A DNA stretch of 8,746 nucleotides from an uncultured Polymorphobacter sp. (GCA_937871645.1 CALMPZ010000156.1:1-8746), one strand, 5' to 3'; shown: positions 1 through 7,334, numbered from the stretch's first letter. Numbers and translations are program-made. Notes: generated from the letters alone by a model not told the origin.

Positions 1-15
1 GCGACTGTAACTCGA

Positions 16-20
16 TAAGG
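16..20 (+). promoter_or_regulatory. Ribosome binding site of proS
   Basis: TAAGG lies 7 bases before the ATG at 28 and is followed by a T-rich spacer. This matches a Shine-Dalgarno core and supports the ATG at 28 as the start. Only 27 bases precede the gene in this window, so no promoter can be judged. Confidence 0.6.
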
Positions 21-27
21 TTTTTCC

Positions 28-1344
28 ATGCGCCTGAGCCGCTACTTCCTCCCCGTCCTCAAGGAAACGCCGGGCGACGCGCAGATCGTCAGCCACCAGC
101 TGATGCTGCGCGCCGGGCTGATTCGCCAGACCGCCGCGGGCATCTACGCCTGGCTGCCGTTGGGCCACCGCGTGCTGCGCAAGATCGAACAGATCGTCCG
201 CGAGGAACAGGACCGCGCCGGCGCCATCGAGCTGCTGATGCCGACGATCCAGTCCGCCGACCTGTGGCGCCAATCGGGCCGCTATGACGCTTACGGCCCC
301 GAAATGCTGCGCATCAAGGACCGCCACAACCGCGAAATGCTGTTTTCGCCGACCGCCGAGGAGTTGTTTACGCAAATCTTCGAAAACGGCGCGCGCAGCT
401 ACCGCGACCTGCCGCGCATGCTCTATCAGATCCAGTGGAAGTTCCGCGACGAAGTCCGCCCGCGCTTCGGCGTGATGCGTGGCCGCGAGTTCCTGATGAA
501 GGACGCCTATAGCTTCGACGTCGATTTCGCCGGCGCGCGCCACAGCTACAACCGCATGTTCATGGCCTATCTGCGGACGTTCGCACGCATGGGCCTGCAC
601 GCCATCCCGATGCGCGCCGATACCGGCCCGATTGGTGGCGATCTCAGCCATGAATTCATCGTGCTGGCGCCGACCGGCGAGAGCGAAGTCTTCTATCATG
701 AGAATTGGGAAAAGCCCCGCGATACCAGCGCTGTGGACGCCGATGATCCCGCGGCACTTGAAGCGTTCATCGACGGGCTCAATACCGATTATGCCGCGAC
801 CGACGAAAAGCGCGACCTCGCGCTCGAGGCGGAGGCCGGCAGCGCACTCAAGCAGTCGCGCGGCATCGAAGTGGGGCAGGTGTTCTACTTCGGCGACAAA
901 TACACCAAGGCGATGGGCGTCACCGTCCAGGGCCCCGACGGCACGACAATCACCCCCGAAATGGGCAGCTACGGCATCGGCGTGTCGCGGCTGATGGGCG
1001 CCATCATCGAGGCGAGCCACGACAAGGACGGCATCATCTGGCCCGACGCCGTCGCGCCGTTCAAGGTCGCGCTGCTCAACCTGCGCGCCGATGATGCGGC
1101 GTGTGCTGCCGCCGCCGATGCGATCTACGCGCGGCTCGAAGCCGCCGGTGTCGAAGTGCTCTACGACGACCGCGAGGAACGTGGCGGCGCCAAATTCGCC
1201 ACCGCCGACCTCATCGGCGTACCGTGGCAACTCGTGGTCGGCCCCAAGGGCGTCGCGGCGGGCACTGTCGAGTTGAAGCGCCGCGGTGCCGGCACGCGCG
1301 AGGAACTTTCGGTCGATGCAGCGGTGGCGCAACTGACCGCATGA
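28..1344 (+). CDS. proS: Prolyl-tRNA synthetase, short alphaproteobacterial type without full editing domain
   Basis: Cytoplasmic class II aminoacyl-tRNA synthetase that joins proline to tRNA-Pro using ATP. The 438-residue protein has the proline-binding TAE loop (T109, E111), class II motif 2 around residues 134-163 ([10 protein letters not shown], then [13 protein letters not shown]), the zinc-free bacterial core segment GGDLSHEF (203-210), EVGQVFYFG (281-289), and motif 3 [10 protein letters not shown] (312-321). A C-terminal anticodon-binding domain follows from about residue 345. The roughly 180-residue INS editing domain found in E. coli-type enzymes (about 570 aa) is absent. Only a short acidic insertion (about 225-277) sits between motifs 2 and 3. 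Family knowledge: alphaproteobacterial enzymes of this length carry such a mini-INS and rely on a separate trans-editing protein. The start is supported by a Shine-Dalgarno sequence and the family-typical [15 protein letters not shown] opening. The stop codon overlaps the lolC start (ATGA), indicating one operon. Confidence 0.97.
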   Translation: MRLSRYFLPVLKETPGDAQIVSHQLMLRAGLIRQTAAGIYAWLPLGHRVLRKIEQIVREEQDRAGAIELLMPTIQSADLWRQSGRYDAYGPEMLRIKDRHNREMLFSPTAEELFTQIFENGARSYRDLPRMLYQIQWKFRDEVRPRFGVMRGREFLMKDAYSFDVDFAGARHSYNRMFMAYLRTFARMGLHAIPMRADTGPIGGDLSHEFIVLAPTGESEVFYHENWEKPRDTSAVDADDPAALEAFIDGLNTDYAATDEKRDLALEAEAGSALKQSRGIEVGQVFYFGDKYTKAMGVTVQGPDGTTITPEMGSYGIGVSRLMGAIIEASHDKDGIIWPDAVAPFKVALLNLRADDAACAAAADAIYARLEAAGVEVLYDDREERGGAKFATADLIGVPWQLVVGPKGVAAGTVELKRRGAGTREELSVDAAVAQLTA

Positions 1345-2588
1345 TAACGCGTTACGAACGCATGATCGCCGGGCGCTATCTGCTGCCTGGGCGCGGCGAG
1401 GGGTTCATCTTCCTCGTCGCGACGATCTCGCTGATTGCGGTGGCGCTCGGCGTCGCGGCACTGATTGCGGTGATGAGCGTGATGAACGGCTTCCGCGCCG
1501 AGCTGTTCGACAAGATACTCGGCCTCAACGGCCATGCCGTTATCCAGGGCTACGGCGGCCGCATCCCCGAATGGCAGCCGCTGATGGCGAAGGTCCGCCA
1601 GTCGCCGGGCATCGTCTCGGCAACGCCGCTGATCGAACAGCCGCTGATGGCGAGCTACCGCAGCCGCGTCGAAGGCGTGCTGCTGCGCGGCATGAGCATT
1701 GCCGACATCAACAATACCCCGGTCGTCACCAAGAACGTCAAGATGGGCAGCCTCAAGGACTTGCAACCCGGCACCAACAATGTCGCGATCGGCGCACGGC
1801 TGGCCGAGGCGCTGGGTGCCACGCTCGGCGACAGCATCGCGCTGATTTCGCCCGACGGGCAGGTTACGCCGTTCGGCGCCGTGCCGCGCATCGTCTCGTA
1901 CAAGGTTGTCGCGATCTTCGAAGTCGGCATCTACGACTATGACAAGGCGTTCGTGCTGATGCCGATCGAAAACGCCCAGACCTTGCTGCGCATGGACGGG
2001 GCGGTCGGCATCATCGAACTGGTCACCGAGGACCCCGACAGGATCGACGCAATCATGGAGCCGGTGCGCGCGATTGTTGGCGGATCGGGCGTGACCACCG
2101 ACTGGCGCTCGATGAACGCCGCGCTGTTCCAGGCGTTGGTGGTCGAGCGCACGGTGATGTTCTGGGTGCTGTCGATCATCATCCTCGTCGCGGTATTCAA
2201 CATATTGAGTTCATTGATCATGTTGGTGCGCGCCAAAAGCCGCGACATCGCGATTTTGCGGACGATGGGCGCCAGCCGGTCGAGCCTGATGCGGATTTTC
2301 GTCACCGTCGGCACGCTGATCGGCGCGCTCGGTATCGGGCTGGGTCTGGTGCTCGGTTTCACGATTCTGGCGTTCCGCGCGCAGATCGTCTCGGGCGTGT
2401 CGGCGCTGACCGGCGCCAATCTGTGGGATCCGTCGGTGCGCTATCTGACCGAGCTGCCGTCGAAAACCGACCCCGTCGAAATCGTCGGCATTGTCGCGCT
2501 GGCGCTGCTGCTGTCGTTCCTCGCGACGCTGTATCCGGCGTGGAAAGCGGCGAACACCGATCCGGTACAGGTGCTGCGCTATGAGTGA
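1341..2588 (+). CDS. lolC: Lipoprotein-releasing ABC transporter permease (LolC/LolE family)
   Basis: Inner-membrane permease of the Lol system, which extracts mature lipoproteins from the periplasmic face of the inner membrane and passes them to LolA. The 415-residue protein has the family's four-helix plan: TM1 about 22-46, a large periplasmic domain about 47-270, TM2 about 272-296, TM3 about 318-343 and TM4 about 381-400. After TM2 comes the cytoplasmic coupling segment [14 protein letters not shown], typical of LolC/LolE, and the chain ends with the common [18 protein letters not shown] tail. The ATG at 1341 overlaps the proS stop and gives [14 protein letters not shown], matching the family N-terminus. 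An upstream in-frame extension would only read proS out of frame. It overlaps lolD by 8 bases. Only one permease gene is present beside lolD, so a homodimeric (LolF-like) transporter is plausible, but a second paralogue elsewhere cannot be excluded. The symbol is therefore a family-level label. Confidence 0.92.
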   Translation: MITRYERMIAGRYLLPGRGEGFIFLVATISLIAVALGVAALIAVMSVMNGFRAELFDKILGLNGHAVIQGYGGRIPEWQPLMAKVRQSPGIVSATPLIEQPLMASYRSRVEGVLLRGMSIADINNTPVVTKNVKMGSLKDLQPGTNNVAIGARLAEALGATLGDSIALISPDGQVTPFGAVPRIVSYKVVAIFEVGIYDYDKAFVLMPIENAQTLLRMDGAVGIIELVTEDPDRIDAIMEPVRAIVGGSGVTTDWRSMNAALFQALVVERTVMFWVLSIIILVAVFNILSSLIMLVRAKSRDIAILRTMGASRSSLMRIFVTVGTLIGALGIGLGLVLGFTILAFRAQIVSGVSALTGANLWDPSVRYLTELPSKTDPVEIVGIVALALLLSFLATLYPAWKAANTDPVQVLRYE

Positions 2589-3252
2589 TGTGCTGGTCGT
2601 CGAAAAGCTGACGCGGTCGTTCCAGCAGGGCGGCGTCACCATCGAGGTGCTGCGCGGCGTCGACCTGACCGTGGGCGCCGGTGAAATCGTCGCGCTGCTC
2701 GGCCCGTCGGGGTCGGGCAAGTCGACGATGCTGCAAGCCGTCGGGCTGCTCGAAGGCGGCTTCGGCGGCAGCATCAGCATCGACGGCGTCCGCGTCGAAA
2801 AACTCGATTCGGTTGGGCGCACCGCGGTGCGCCGCGACAAGCTCGGCTTCGTCTATCAGTTCCACCACCTGCTGCCCGACTTCGACGCGCAGGAAAATGT
2901 CGTGCTGCCGCAGCTCATCAAGGGCGTGCCGACCGAACAGGCGCGCGCGCACGCCGCGACCTTGCTCGGCGATCTCGGCCTGGCCGAACGCCTGACGCAC
3001 CGGCCATCGCAGCTTTCGGGCGGCGAACAGCAACGCGTCGCGGTCGCCCGTGCGCTTGCCAACCAGCCGGTGCTGGTGCTGGCGGACGAACCCACCGGCA
3101 ACCTCGATGAAGCTACCGCCGCCAAGGTCCTCGCCGAGTTCCTGCGGCTGGTGCGCGGCCGCGGGTCGTCAGCACTGGTCGCCACGCACAACATCGCGCT
3201 GGCGCAGCAGATGGACCGCGTGGTGACGCTGCACGAGGGGCGGCTGGCGTAA
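2581..3252 (+). CDS. lolD: Lipoprotein-releasing ABC transporter ATPase LolD
   Basis: Cytoplasmic ATPase that powers lipoprotein release by the adjacent LolC/E permease. The 223-residue protein is one complete ABC domain: Walker [10 protein letters not shown] (41-49), Q-loop at Q93 in the LolD-like segment [17 protein letters not shown], signature [15 protein letters not shown] (from 145), Walker B VLVLADEP (164-171) with catalytic E170, and switch histidine H203 (ATHN). The length and the YQFHHLLP segment separate LolD from most other small ABC ATPases such as FtsE or MacB-type proteins. The immediate permease neighbour agrees. The ATG at 2581 lies inside the end of lolC (8-base overlap), with only a weak CAGG upstream, so translation is probably coupled to lolC. 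The REP-like palindrome begins 34 bases after the stop. Confidence 0.96.
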   Translation: MSDVLVVEKLTRSFQQGGVTIEVLRGVDLTVGAGEIVALLGPSGSGKSTMLQAVGLLEGGFGGSISIDGVRVEKLDSVGRTAVRRDKLGFVYQFHHLLPDFDAQENVVLPQLIKGVPTEQARAHAATLLGDLGLAERLTHRPSQLSGGEQQRVAVARALANQPVLVLADEPTGNLDEATAAKVLAEFLRLVRGRGSSALVATHNIALAQQMDRVVTLHEGRLA

Positions 3253-3286
3253 GGGGTTGCCCTAGCGCCTACCAAACTCCGCCGTC

Positions 3287-3363
3287 TCCCCAGCGAAAGC
3301 TGGGGCCCATCGTCCCCACCCGGCGCGCCAGCTGAACCGATGGACCCCAGCTTTCGCTGGGGA
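3287..3363. repeat. REP-like compound inverted repeat between lolD and dnaE
   Basis: Two 26-base arms (3287-3312 and 3338-3363) are inverted copies of each other with one mismatch (position 3306 against 3344), separated by 25 bases. Each arm is also a hairpin on its own: CCCCAGC, a four-base loop (GAAA on the left, TTTC on the right), then GCTGGGG. The spacer carries a further 8-base palindrome, GGCGCGCC (3322-3329). This nested layout, in a gap next to a convergence-free 3' end, is typical of paired REP/BIME elements. Similar GCGAAAGC-centred palindromes occur as dispersed repeats in sphingomonads as far as I recall. Transcribed, the whole could fold into a long stem that ends or protects the proS-lolCD transcript. 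No T-run follows, so it is not a classical terminator. Confidence 0.85.
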
Positions 3364-3366
3364 AGC

Positions 3367-3383
3367 GGGAGAAATTTCTACCC
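3367..3383. repeat. Small AT-rich palindrome upstream of dnaE
   Basis: AGAAATTTCT (3370-3379) is a perfect 10-base palindrome, flanked by GGG (3367-3369) and, after one extra A, CCC (3381-3383). It is the most AT-rich spot in the gap and could be an operator or simply part of the dnaE promoter region. No known binding-site consensus was recognised. Confidence 0.4.
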
Positions 3384-3471
3384 GGAAACGACGCGATATC
3401 TTCGCGGTTATCCCCAGCTATTTTGCGCCAGCCGCTAGCCCGAATCGGGCAACGCGCGCATCCTGCCGCGC
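3370..3471 (+). promoter_or_regulatory. Probable dnaE promoter and 5' untranslated region
   Basis: The 102 bases between the REP-like repeat and the dnaE ATG are clearly less GC-rich than the coding sequence around them, especially 3370-3425 (for example TTTCTA at 3375-3380, TATCTT at 3397-3402 and TATTTT at 3419-3424). TTTCTA and TATCTT are 16 bases apart, but the match to a sigma-70 promoter is weak. The assignment rests mainly on location and base composition. The stretch also holds TTATCCCCA (3408-3416, one base from a DnaA box) and GCCCGAATCGGGC (3438-3450). No Shine-Dalgarno sequence is visible before the ATG at 3472. Confidence 0.35.
3438..3450. repeat. 13-base palindrome with central GANTC site before dnaE
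   Basis: GCCCGA and TCGGGC are perfect inverted arms around one A. The centre contains GAATC (3442-3446), a GANTC site of the CcrM-type methyltransferases found in most alphaproteobacteria. It ends 21 bases before the dnaE ATG. It could be an operator or a short leader hairpin (5-bp stem, AAT loop). Function is inferred only from position. Confidence 0.45.
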
Positions 3472-6400
3472 ATGGCCTTTGCACCTTTCGTCCATCTCCG
3501 CGTCCAGTCGTCCTATTCGATGCTCGAAGGCGCGGTGCAGCCGGCTGAGTTGGTCAAACGTGTTGCGAAGGCGCGGATGCCGGCGCTGGCGCTGGTCGAT
3601 CGCAACAACCTGTTCGGCGCGATGGAGTTTTCGGACTACGCGTTCGGCGCCGGTGTCCAGCCGATCATCGGCGTCACTATCGCGGTGGAGCGTCCCGGCC
3701 CGCGCGGCCCGCTGGCCAAGCGCATCGATGACTGGCTGGTGCTGCTCGCGCAGGACGAGGCGGGCTATGCGAATTTGATCGAATTGGTCAGCAAGGCGCA
3801 CCTTGAAGCCGAGGGTGCACCGGCGCTGCGGCTGGCCGACTTTGAAGGCCACACCGACGGCCTCATTGCACTGACCGCCGGCCCCGAGGGCGCGCTGGCG
3901 CGGCTGCTCGCCGAAGGCCAGGACGTGAGCGCCTATGCCGACACGCTGCAGGCACTTTTCAGCGACCGGCTCTATGTCGAAATCAGCCGCACCGATGACC
4001 CGAGCGAGCGCAAGTCCGAAGCCGCACTGGTCGCACTGGCGCACGCGCGCGAACTGCCGCTGGTCGCCACGAATCCGGTGAGATTTGCCGAAGCGAAAGG
4101 CCATGCCGCGCATGACGTGCTGCTGTGCATCGCGGAGGGCGCCTATGTCGACACGCAGGAGCGCAACCGCTCGAACCCGCATCACTGGCTCAAGTCGCCG
4201 TCCGAAATGGCGGTGCGATTTGCCGATCTGCCCGAAGCCTGCGCCAACACGCTCGTTGTCGCGCAACGCTGCGCGGTCAAGGCGCCGAGCCGCGCGCCGA
4301 TCCTGCCGAGCCTTGCCGGTGATCCGGAGGCCGAGGGCAGGGCGCTCGCCGTCGACGCTGCCGCCGGCCTTGAAGACCGTCTGGCGCGACTGGGCATCCG
4401 CGGCGAGGATCGCAAAATCTACGACGAGCGGCTGGCATTCGAAATCACCGTCATCAACAGCATGGGGTTTGCCGGCTACTTCCTGATCGTTGCCGATTTC
4501 ATCAAATGGGCGAAGGCCGCCGATATTCCGGTTGGACCAGGCCGCGGCTCGGGCGCCGGCTCGCTGGTAGCGTGGTCGCTGACCATCACCGACCTCGATC
4601 CGATCGAACAAGGCCTGCTGTTCGAACGCTTCCTCAACCCCGAACGCGTGTCGATGCCCGACTTCGATATCGACTTCTGCGAAACCCGCCGCGACGAAGT
4701 CATTCGCTATGTCCAGCAGCGCTACGGCAGCGGACAGGTGGCGCAGATCATCACCTTCGGGCGCTTGAAGGCGCGCGCCGTGCTCAAGGACGTCGGCCGC
4801 GTGCTCCAGATGCCGTATGGCCAGGTCGACCGGTTGGCGAAGATGGTGCCCAACTCACCCGCCGATCCGTGGACGCTCGAACGCACATTGAACGGCGTCA
4901 GCGAGATGGTCGCCGAGCGCGACCGCGATCCCAAGGTCGCGCATCTGCTGCAGATTGCGCTGCAACTCGAAGGGCTGCCGCGGCACAGTTCGACGCATGC
5001 GGCGGGCGTGGTCATCGGCGACCGACCACTGTCGCAGCTCGTGCCGATGTACCGCGACCCGCGTTCGGATATGGGCGTCACGCAGTTCGACATGAAGTTC
5101 GTCGAAAAAGCCGGGCTCGTTAAGTTCGACTTTCTCGGGCTCAAGACGCTGTCGGTGCTCGACCGTGCGGTCAAGCTGCTGCGCCAGCGCGACATAGACC
5201 TCGATTTGACGACACTGCCGTGGGACGATGAACCGAGCTACCGGCTGATGGCACGCGGCGATACCGTCGGGGTGTTCCAGCTCGAATCCGAAGGCATGCG
5301 CCGCACGCTGGCGCTGGTGCGGCCCGACCGTTTCGGCGACATCGTCGCACTCGTCGCGCTCTACCGCCCCGGCCCGATGGACAATATTCCGCAGTTCGCG
5401 CGCCGCAAGAACGGCGAGGAGGAACCCGATTATCTGCACCCGTCGCTCGAGGAGCTGCTCCGCGAAACCTACGGCGTCATCATCTATCAGGAGCAGGTGA
5501 TGCGCATCGCGCAGATCCTTGCGGGCTACAGCCTCGGCGAGGCCGATCTGCTGCGCCGCGCGATGGGCAAGAAGATCCAGGCCGAGATGGACGCGCAAAA
5601 GGCGCGGTTTCTGGAGGGCGCCAAGGCCAACGACGTCGATGCCAAACAGGCGAGCGGCATCTTCGACCTCGTCAACAAATTCGCCGGCTACGGCTTCAAC
5701 AAAAGCCACGCCGCCGCCTATGCGCTGATCGCCTATCAGACGGCGTTTTTGAAGGCCCACCACCCGACCGAGTTCTTCGCCGCCTCAATGGCCTACGACA
5801 TTTCGAACACCGACAAGCTGGCACTATTCGTCGATGACATGGCGCGCAGCGGCGTCAAATGCCTGCCGCCGTGCATCAATGCCAGCAGCGCCGATTTCGC
5901 GGTCGAAATCCATGAGGGCAAACCAGCGGTGCGCTTTGCACTCGCGGCGCTCAAGGGCGTTGGCGAAAAGGCGATGGAGTCGATTGTCGCCGAACGGACG
6001 GCTAAAGGCCCGTTCGCCTCGCTCGCCGATTTCGCGCGGCGCATCGATCCGAAACTGCTCAACAAGCGCCAGCTCGAAAGCCTGATCGGTGCGGGCGCGT
6101 TCGATAGCCTCGACACCAACCGCGCCGGGGTGTTCGTGCTCGCCGAAGCGCTACTCAATACCGCACAGGCCGCTGCCGCCGCACGTGCTAGCGCACAAGT
6201 CGCGTTGTTCGGCGACGGCGAAAACGCACTCGCCGACCGCAGCACCGCAATGCTGGTGCCGCCGGGCAAAAGTTGGACGCTCGCCGAGCGCATGGCCGCC
6301 GAAAAGGACGCCTTCGGCTTCTATTTTTCGGGCCACCCCGTCGATAGCTGGCGCCACATCACCGAAGCCAACGGCGCCAAAACCTATGCCGTGCATGCGG

Positions 6401-6954
6401 CGAGCGAAGGCCCGCCGGGCGGCGGCCGCTTGCCGGGCGTGCTCGCCGGGCTGATCGAAGCCGTGCAGTGGCGCACGCCGCAATCGGGAAAAGGCAACCG
6501 CTATCAGTTGGTGACGCTGTCCGACAGCAGCGGCGTCTACACCGCAAGCTGCTTCGACGAAGGCGCCCAAGCCGGCGTCGATCTGGCATTTGCCGCGGGT
6601 GACGCCATACTCATCGGCGGCGAACTCCAGTGGCGACCGGGCGAGGACACGCCGCGCGTCACCATCCGCAGCGTCCAGCCACTGGCGCAACTGGCAACGC
6701 GAACGCGGACGCGGCTGGTCGTCGATGTCGATGGCGCGCGCACCGGCCGCGCCGCCGCGATCGACGCGCTGGCGAGCCTGTTGCTGCCGTCGCTCGGCGG
6801 CCGCGGCGAAGTCATCCTGCGCATGAAGCTCGGCGACGGGCGCATCGCCGCGGTCAGCCTGGGCCGTGACTACAGCATCGACGGTGAGTTGCGCGGCAGC
6901 GTCGAGCGCGTTGCGGGCGTCGATTCGGTCGAACTGCGCGCGGTTTCGGCGTGA
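3472..6954 (+). CDS. dnaE: DNA polymerase III subunit alpha (replicative polymerase)
   Basis: Catalytic subunit of the replicative DNA polymerase, working in the cytoplasm with the beta clamp, the tau clamp loader and the DnaQ proofreader. The 1160-residue length equals that of the E. coli enzyme. Order: PHP domain (about 5-270), polymerase core with GPGRGSGAGS (355-364), catalytic MPDFDIDFC (395-403; D399, D401) and the third aspartate D553 in KFDFLGLK. A helix-hairpin-helix follows at LAALKGVGEKA (824-834), then the beta-clamp motif QVALF (909-913), an OB fold (about 975-1075) and the tau-binding C-terminus. The three aspartates sit two positions before E. coli D401, D403 and D555. The PHP domain has R10, Q12, E19 and R44 where active enzymes have metal ligands, so it is probably structural only. 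The MAFAPFVHLRVQSSYS start fits the family, although no Shine-Dalgarno is visible. The clamp motif, the length and the absence of imuA/imuB neighbours argue against the error-prone DnaE2. Confidence 0.98.
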   Translation: MAFAPFVHLRVQSSYSMLEGAVQPAELVKRVAKARMPALALVDRNNLFGAMEFSDYAFGAGVQPIIGVTIAVERPGPRGPLAKRIDDWLVLLAQDEAGYANLIELVSKAHLEAEGAPALRLADFEGHTDGLIALTAGPEGALARLLAEGQDVSAYADTLQALFSDRLYVEISRTDDPSERKSEAALVALAHARELPLVATNPVRFAEAKGHAAHDVLLCIAEGAYVDTQERNRSNPHHWLKSPSEMAVRFADLPEACANTLVVAQRCAVKAPSRAPILPSLAGDPEAEGRALAVDAAAGLEDRLARLGIRGEDRKIYDERLAFEITVINSMGFAGYFLIVADFIKWAKAADIPVGPGRGSGAGSLVAWSLTITDLDPIEQGLLFERFLNPERVSMPDFDIDFCETRRDEVIRYVQQRYGSGQVAQIITFGRLKARAVLKDVGRVLQMPYGQVDRLAKMVPNSPADPWTLERTLNGVSEMVAERDRDPKVAHLLQIALQLEGLPRHSSTHAAGVVIGDRPLSQLVPMYRDPRSDMGVTQFDMKFVEKAGLVKFDFLGLKTLSVLDRAVKLLRQRDIDLDLTTLPWDDEPSYRLMARGDTVGVFQLESEGMRRTLALVRPDRFGDIVALVALYRPGPMDNIPQFARRKNGEEEPDYLHPSLEELLRETYGVIIYQEQVMRIAQILAGYSLGEADLLRRAMGKKIQAEMDAQKARFLEGAKANDVDAKQASGIFDLVNKFAGYGFNKSHAAAYALIAYQTAFLKAHHPTEFFAASMAYDISNTDKLALFVDDMARSGVKCLPPCINASSADFAVEIHEGKPAVRFALAALKGVGEKAMESIVAERTAKGPFASLADFARRIDPKLLNKRQLESLIGAGAFDSLDTNRAGVFVLAEALLNTAQAAAAARASAQVALFGDGENALADRSTAMLVPPGKSWTLAERMAAEKDAFGFYFSGHPVDSWRHITEANGAKTYAVHAASEGPPGGGRLPGVLAGLIEAVQWRTPQSGKGNRYQLVTLSDSSGVYTASCFDEGAQAGVDLAFAAGDAILIGGELQWRPGEDTPRVTIRSVQPLAQLATRTRTRLVVDVDGARTGRAAAIDALASLLLPSLGGRGEVILRMKLGDGRIAAVSLGRDYSIDGELRGSVERVAGVDSVELRAVSA

Positions 6955-6976
6955 GGCGCCGTAGCGGCGATTGAGA

Positions 6977-7005
6977 TTGTCGGTTTGCTGCGGGCTGGCT
7001 ATGGG
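6977..7005 (+). promoter_or_regulatory. Possible promoter of the DUF3297 gene
   Basis: TTGTCG (6977-6982) and TATGGG (7000-7005) are 17 bases apart in the 83-base gap after dnaE, which is a sigma-70-like arrangement with partial matches in both boxes. The gene could equally be read through from dnaE. The gap shows no convincing terminator, only a 5-bp hairpin around the dnaE stop codon without a T-run. Confidence 0.22.
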
Positions 7006-7037
7006 GTGGCATCACGCTGTTTTCGAAAGTGCCCGCC

Positions 7038-7334
7038 ATGACCGCCCCCGAAACCCCCCGCGAAATCGAAGCCGACAAGGATGTCACCGCTGCCGCGATC
7101 ACCGATACGCCGCCCGATCACCTGTCGGCGACGCCCGGCAGTGCGTTCTATGACGAGGACGTGCTGGCGCGCGGCATCGGCATCCGCTTCAACGGCGTCG
7201 AGCGCACAACCGTCGACGAATATTGCGTCTCCGAGGGCTGGGTGAAGCTCAGCGTCGGCAATGCCCGCGACCGCTACGGCCGCCCGATGACAATCAAGCA
7301 AAAGGGCAACGTCGAGCCTTACTTCAAGAGCTGA
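7038..7334 (+). CDS. DUF3297 family protein of unknown function
   Basis: A 98-residue, probably cytoplasmic protein with no signal peptide or membrane segment. From about residue 28 to the end it matches the pattern I know for DUF3297, a small proteobacterial family: DHLSATPGSAFYDEDVLARG, then GIRFNGVERTTVDEYCVSEGW, then a basic stretch ending in the conserved KGNVEPYF. The single cysteine (C63, in DEYCVSEGW) and the GW pair are conserved in the family as I recall. Residues 1-27 are an Ala/Thr/Glu/Asp-rich, low-complexity lead. The ATG at 7038 is preferred: GAAAG lies 8 bases upstream, and an in-frame GTG at 7029 would add only three residues. It follows dnaE on the same strand after 83 bases and converges on the DUF748 gene with 10 bases between stops. 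Molecular function is not known. Some databases label relatives as glutathione peroxidase, which nothing in this sequence supports. Confidence 0.85.
   Translation: MTAPETPREIEADKDVTAAAITDTPPDHLSATPGSAFYDEDVLARGIGIRFNGVERTTVDEYCVSEGWVKLSVGNARDRYGRPMTIKQKGNVEPYFKS

Noticed and set aside
1101..1340. In-frame upstream extension of lolC to 1101
   Set aside because: It would read through proS in another frame and gives an Arg-rich peptide. The family N-terminus begins at the ATG at 1341.
3253..3262. GGGG-TT-GCCC mini-hairpin after the lolD stop as a terminator
   Set aside because: A stem of three or four pairs is too short and no T-run follows.
3269..3484. 71-residue minus-strand frame across the lolD-dnaE gap
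   Set aside because: Its peptide (FPSESWGPS, MGPSFRWGD) is just the translation of the inverted repeat, a common source of false small proteins.
3418..4611. 397-residue open frame on the minus strand across the start of dnaE
   Set aside because: It lies opposite the well-supported dnaE frame and its translation is Arg/Gln/Ala/Gly-rich with no recognisable domain. Long antisense frames are common in GC-rich genes.
4855..5763. 302-residue minus-strand open frame inside dnaE
   Set aside because: It is a shadow of dnaE on the opposite strand with no independent start signal or family resemblance.
3472..6954. Error-prone DnaE2 (ImuC) instead of replicative DnaE
   Set aside because: The length of 1160 aa, the QVALF clamp motif, the complete C-terminal region and the lack of imuA/imuB neighbours or a GTTC-N7-GTTC LexA box in the upstream gap favour DnaE1.
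6947..6961. Hairpin CGGCG-TGAGG-CGCCG around the dnaE stop as a terminator
   Set aside because: The stem is only 5 bp, no T-run follows, and such short GC inverted repeats are frequent in this composition.
7029..7031. GTG at 7029 as the start of the DUF3297 gene
   Set aside because: It adds only three residues and would overlap the best Shine-Dalgarno candidate (GAAAG at 7025-7029). The ATG at 7038 has better spacing.
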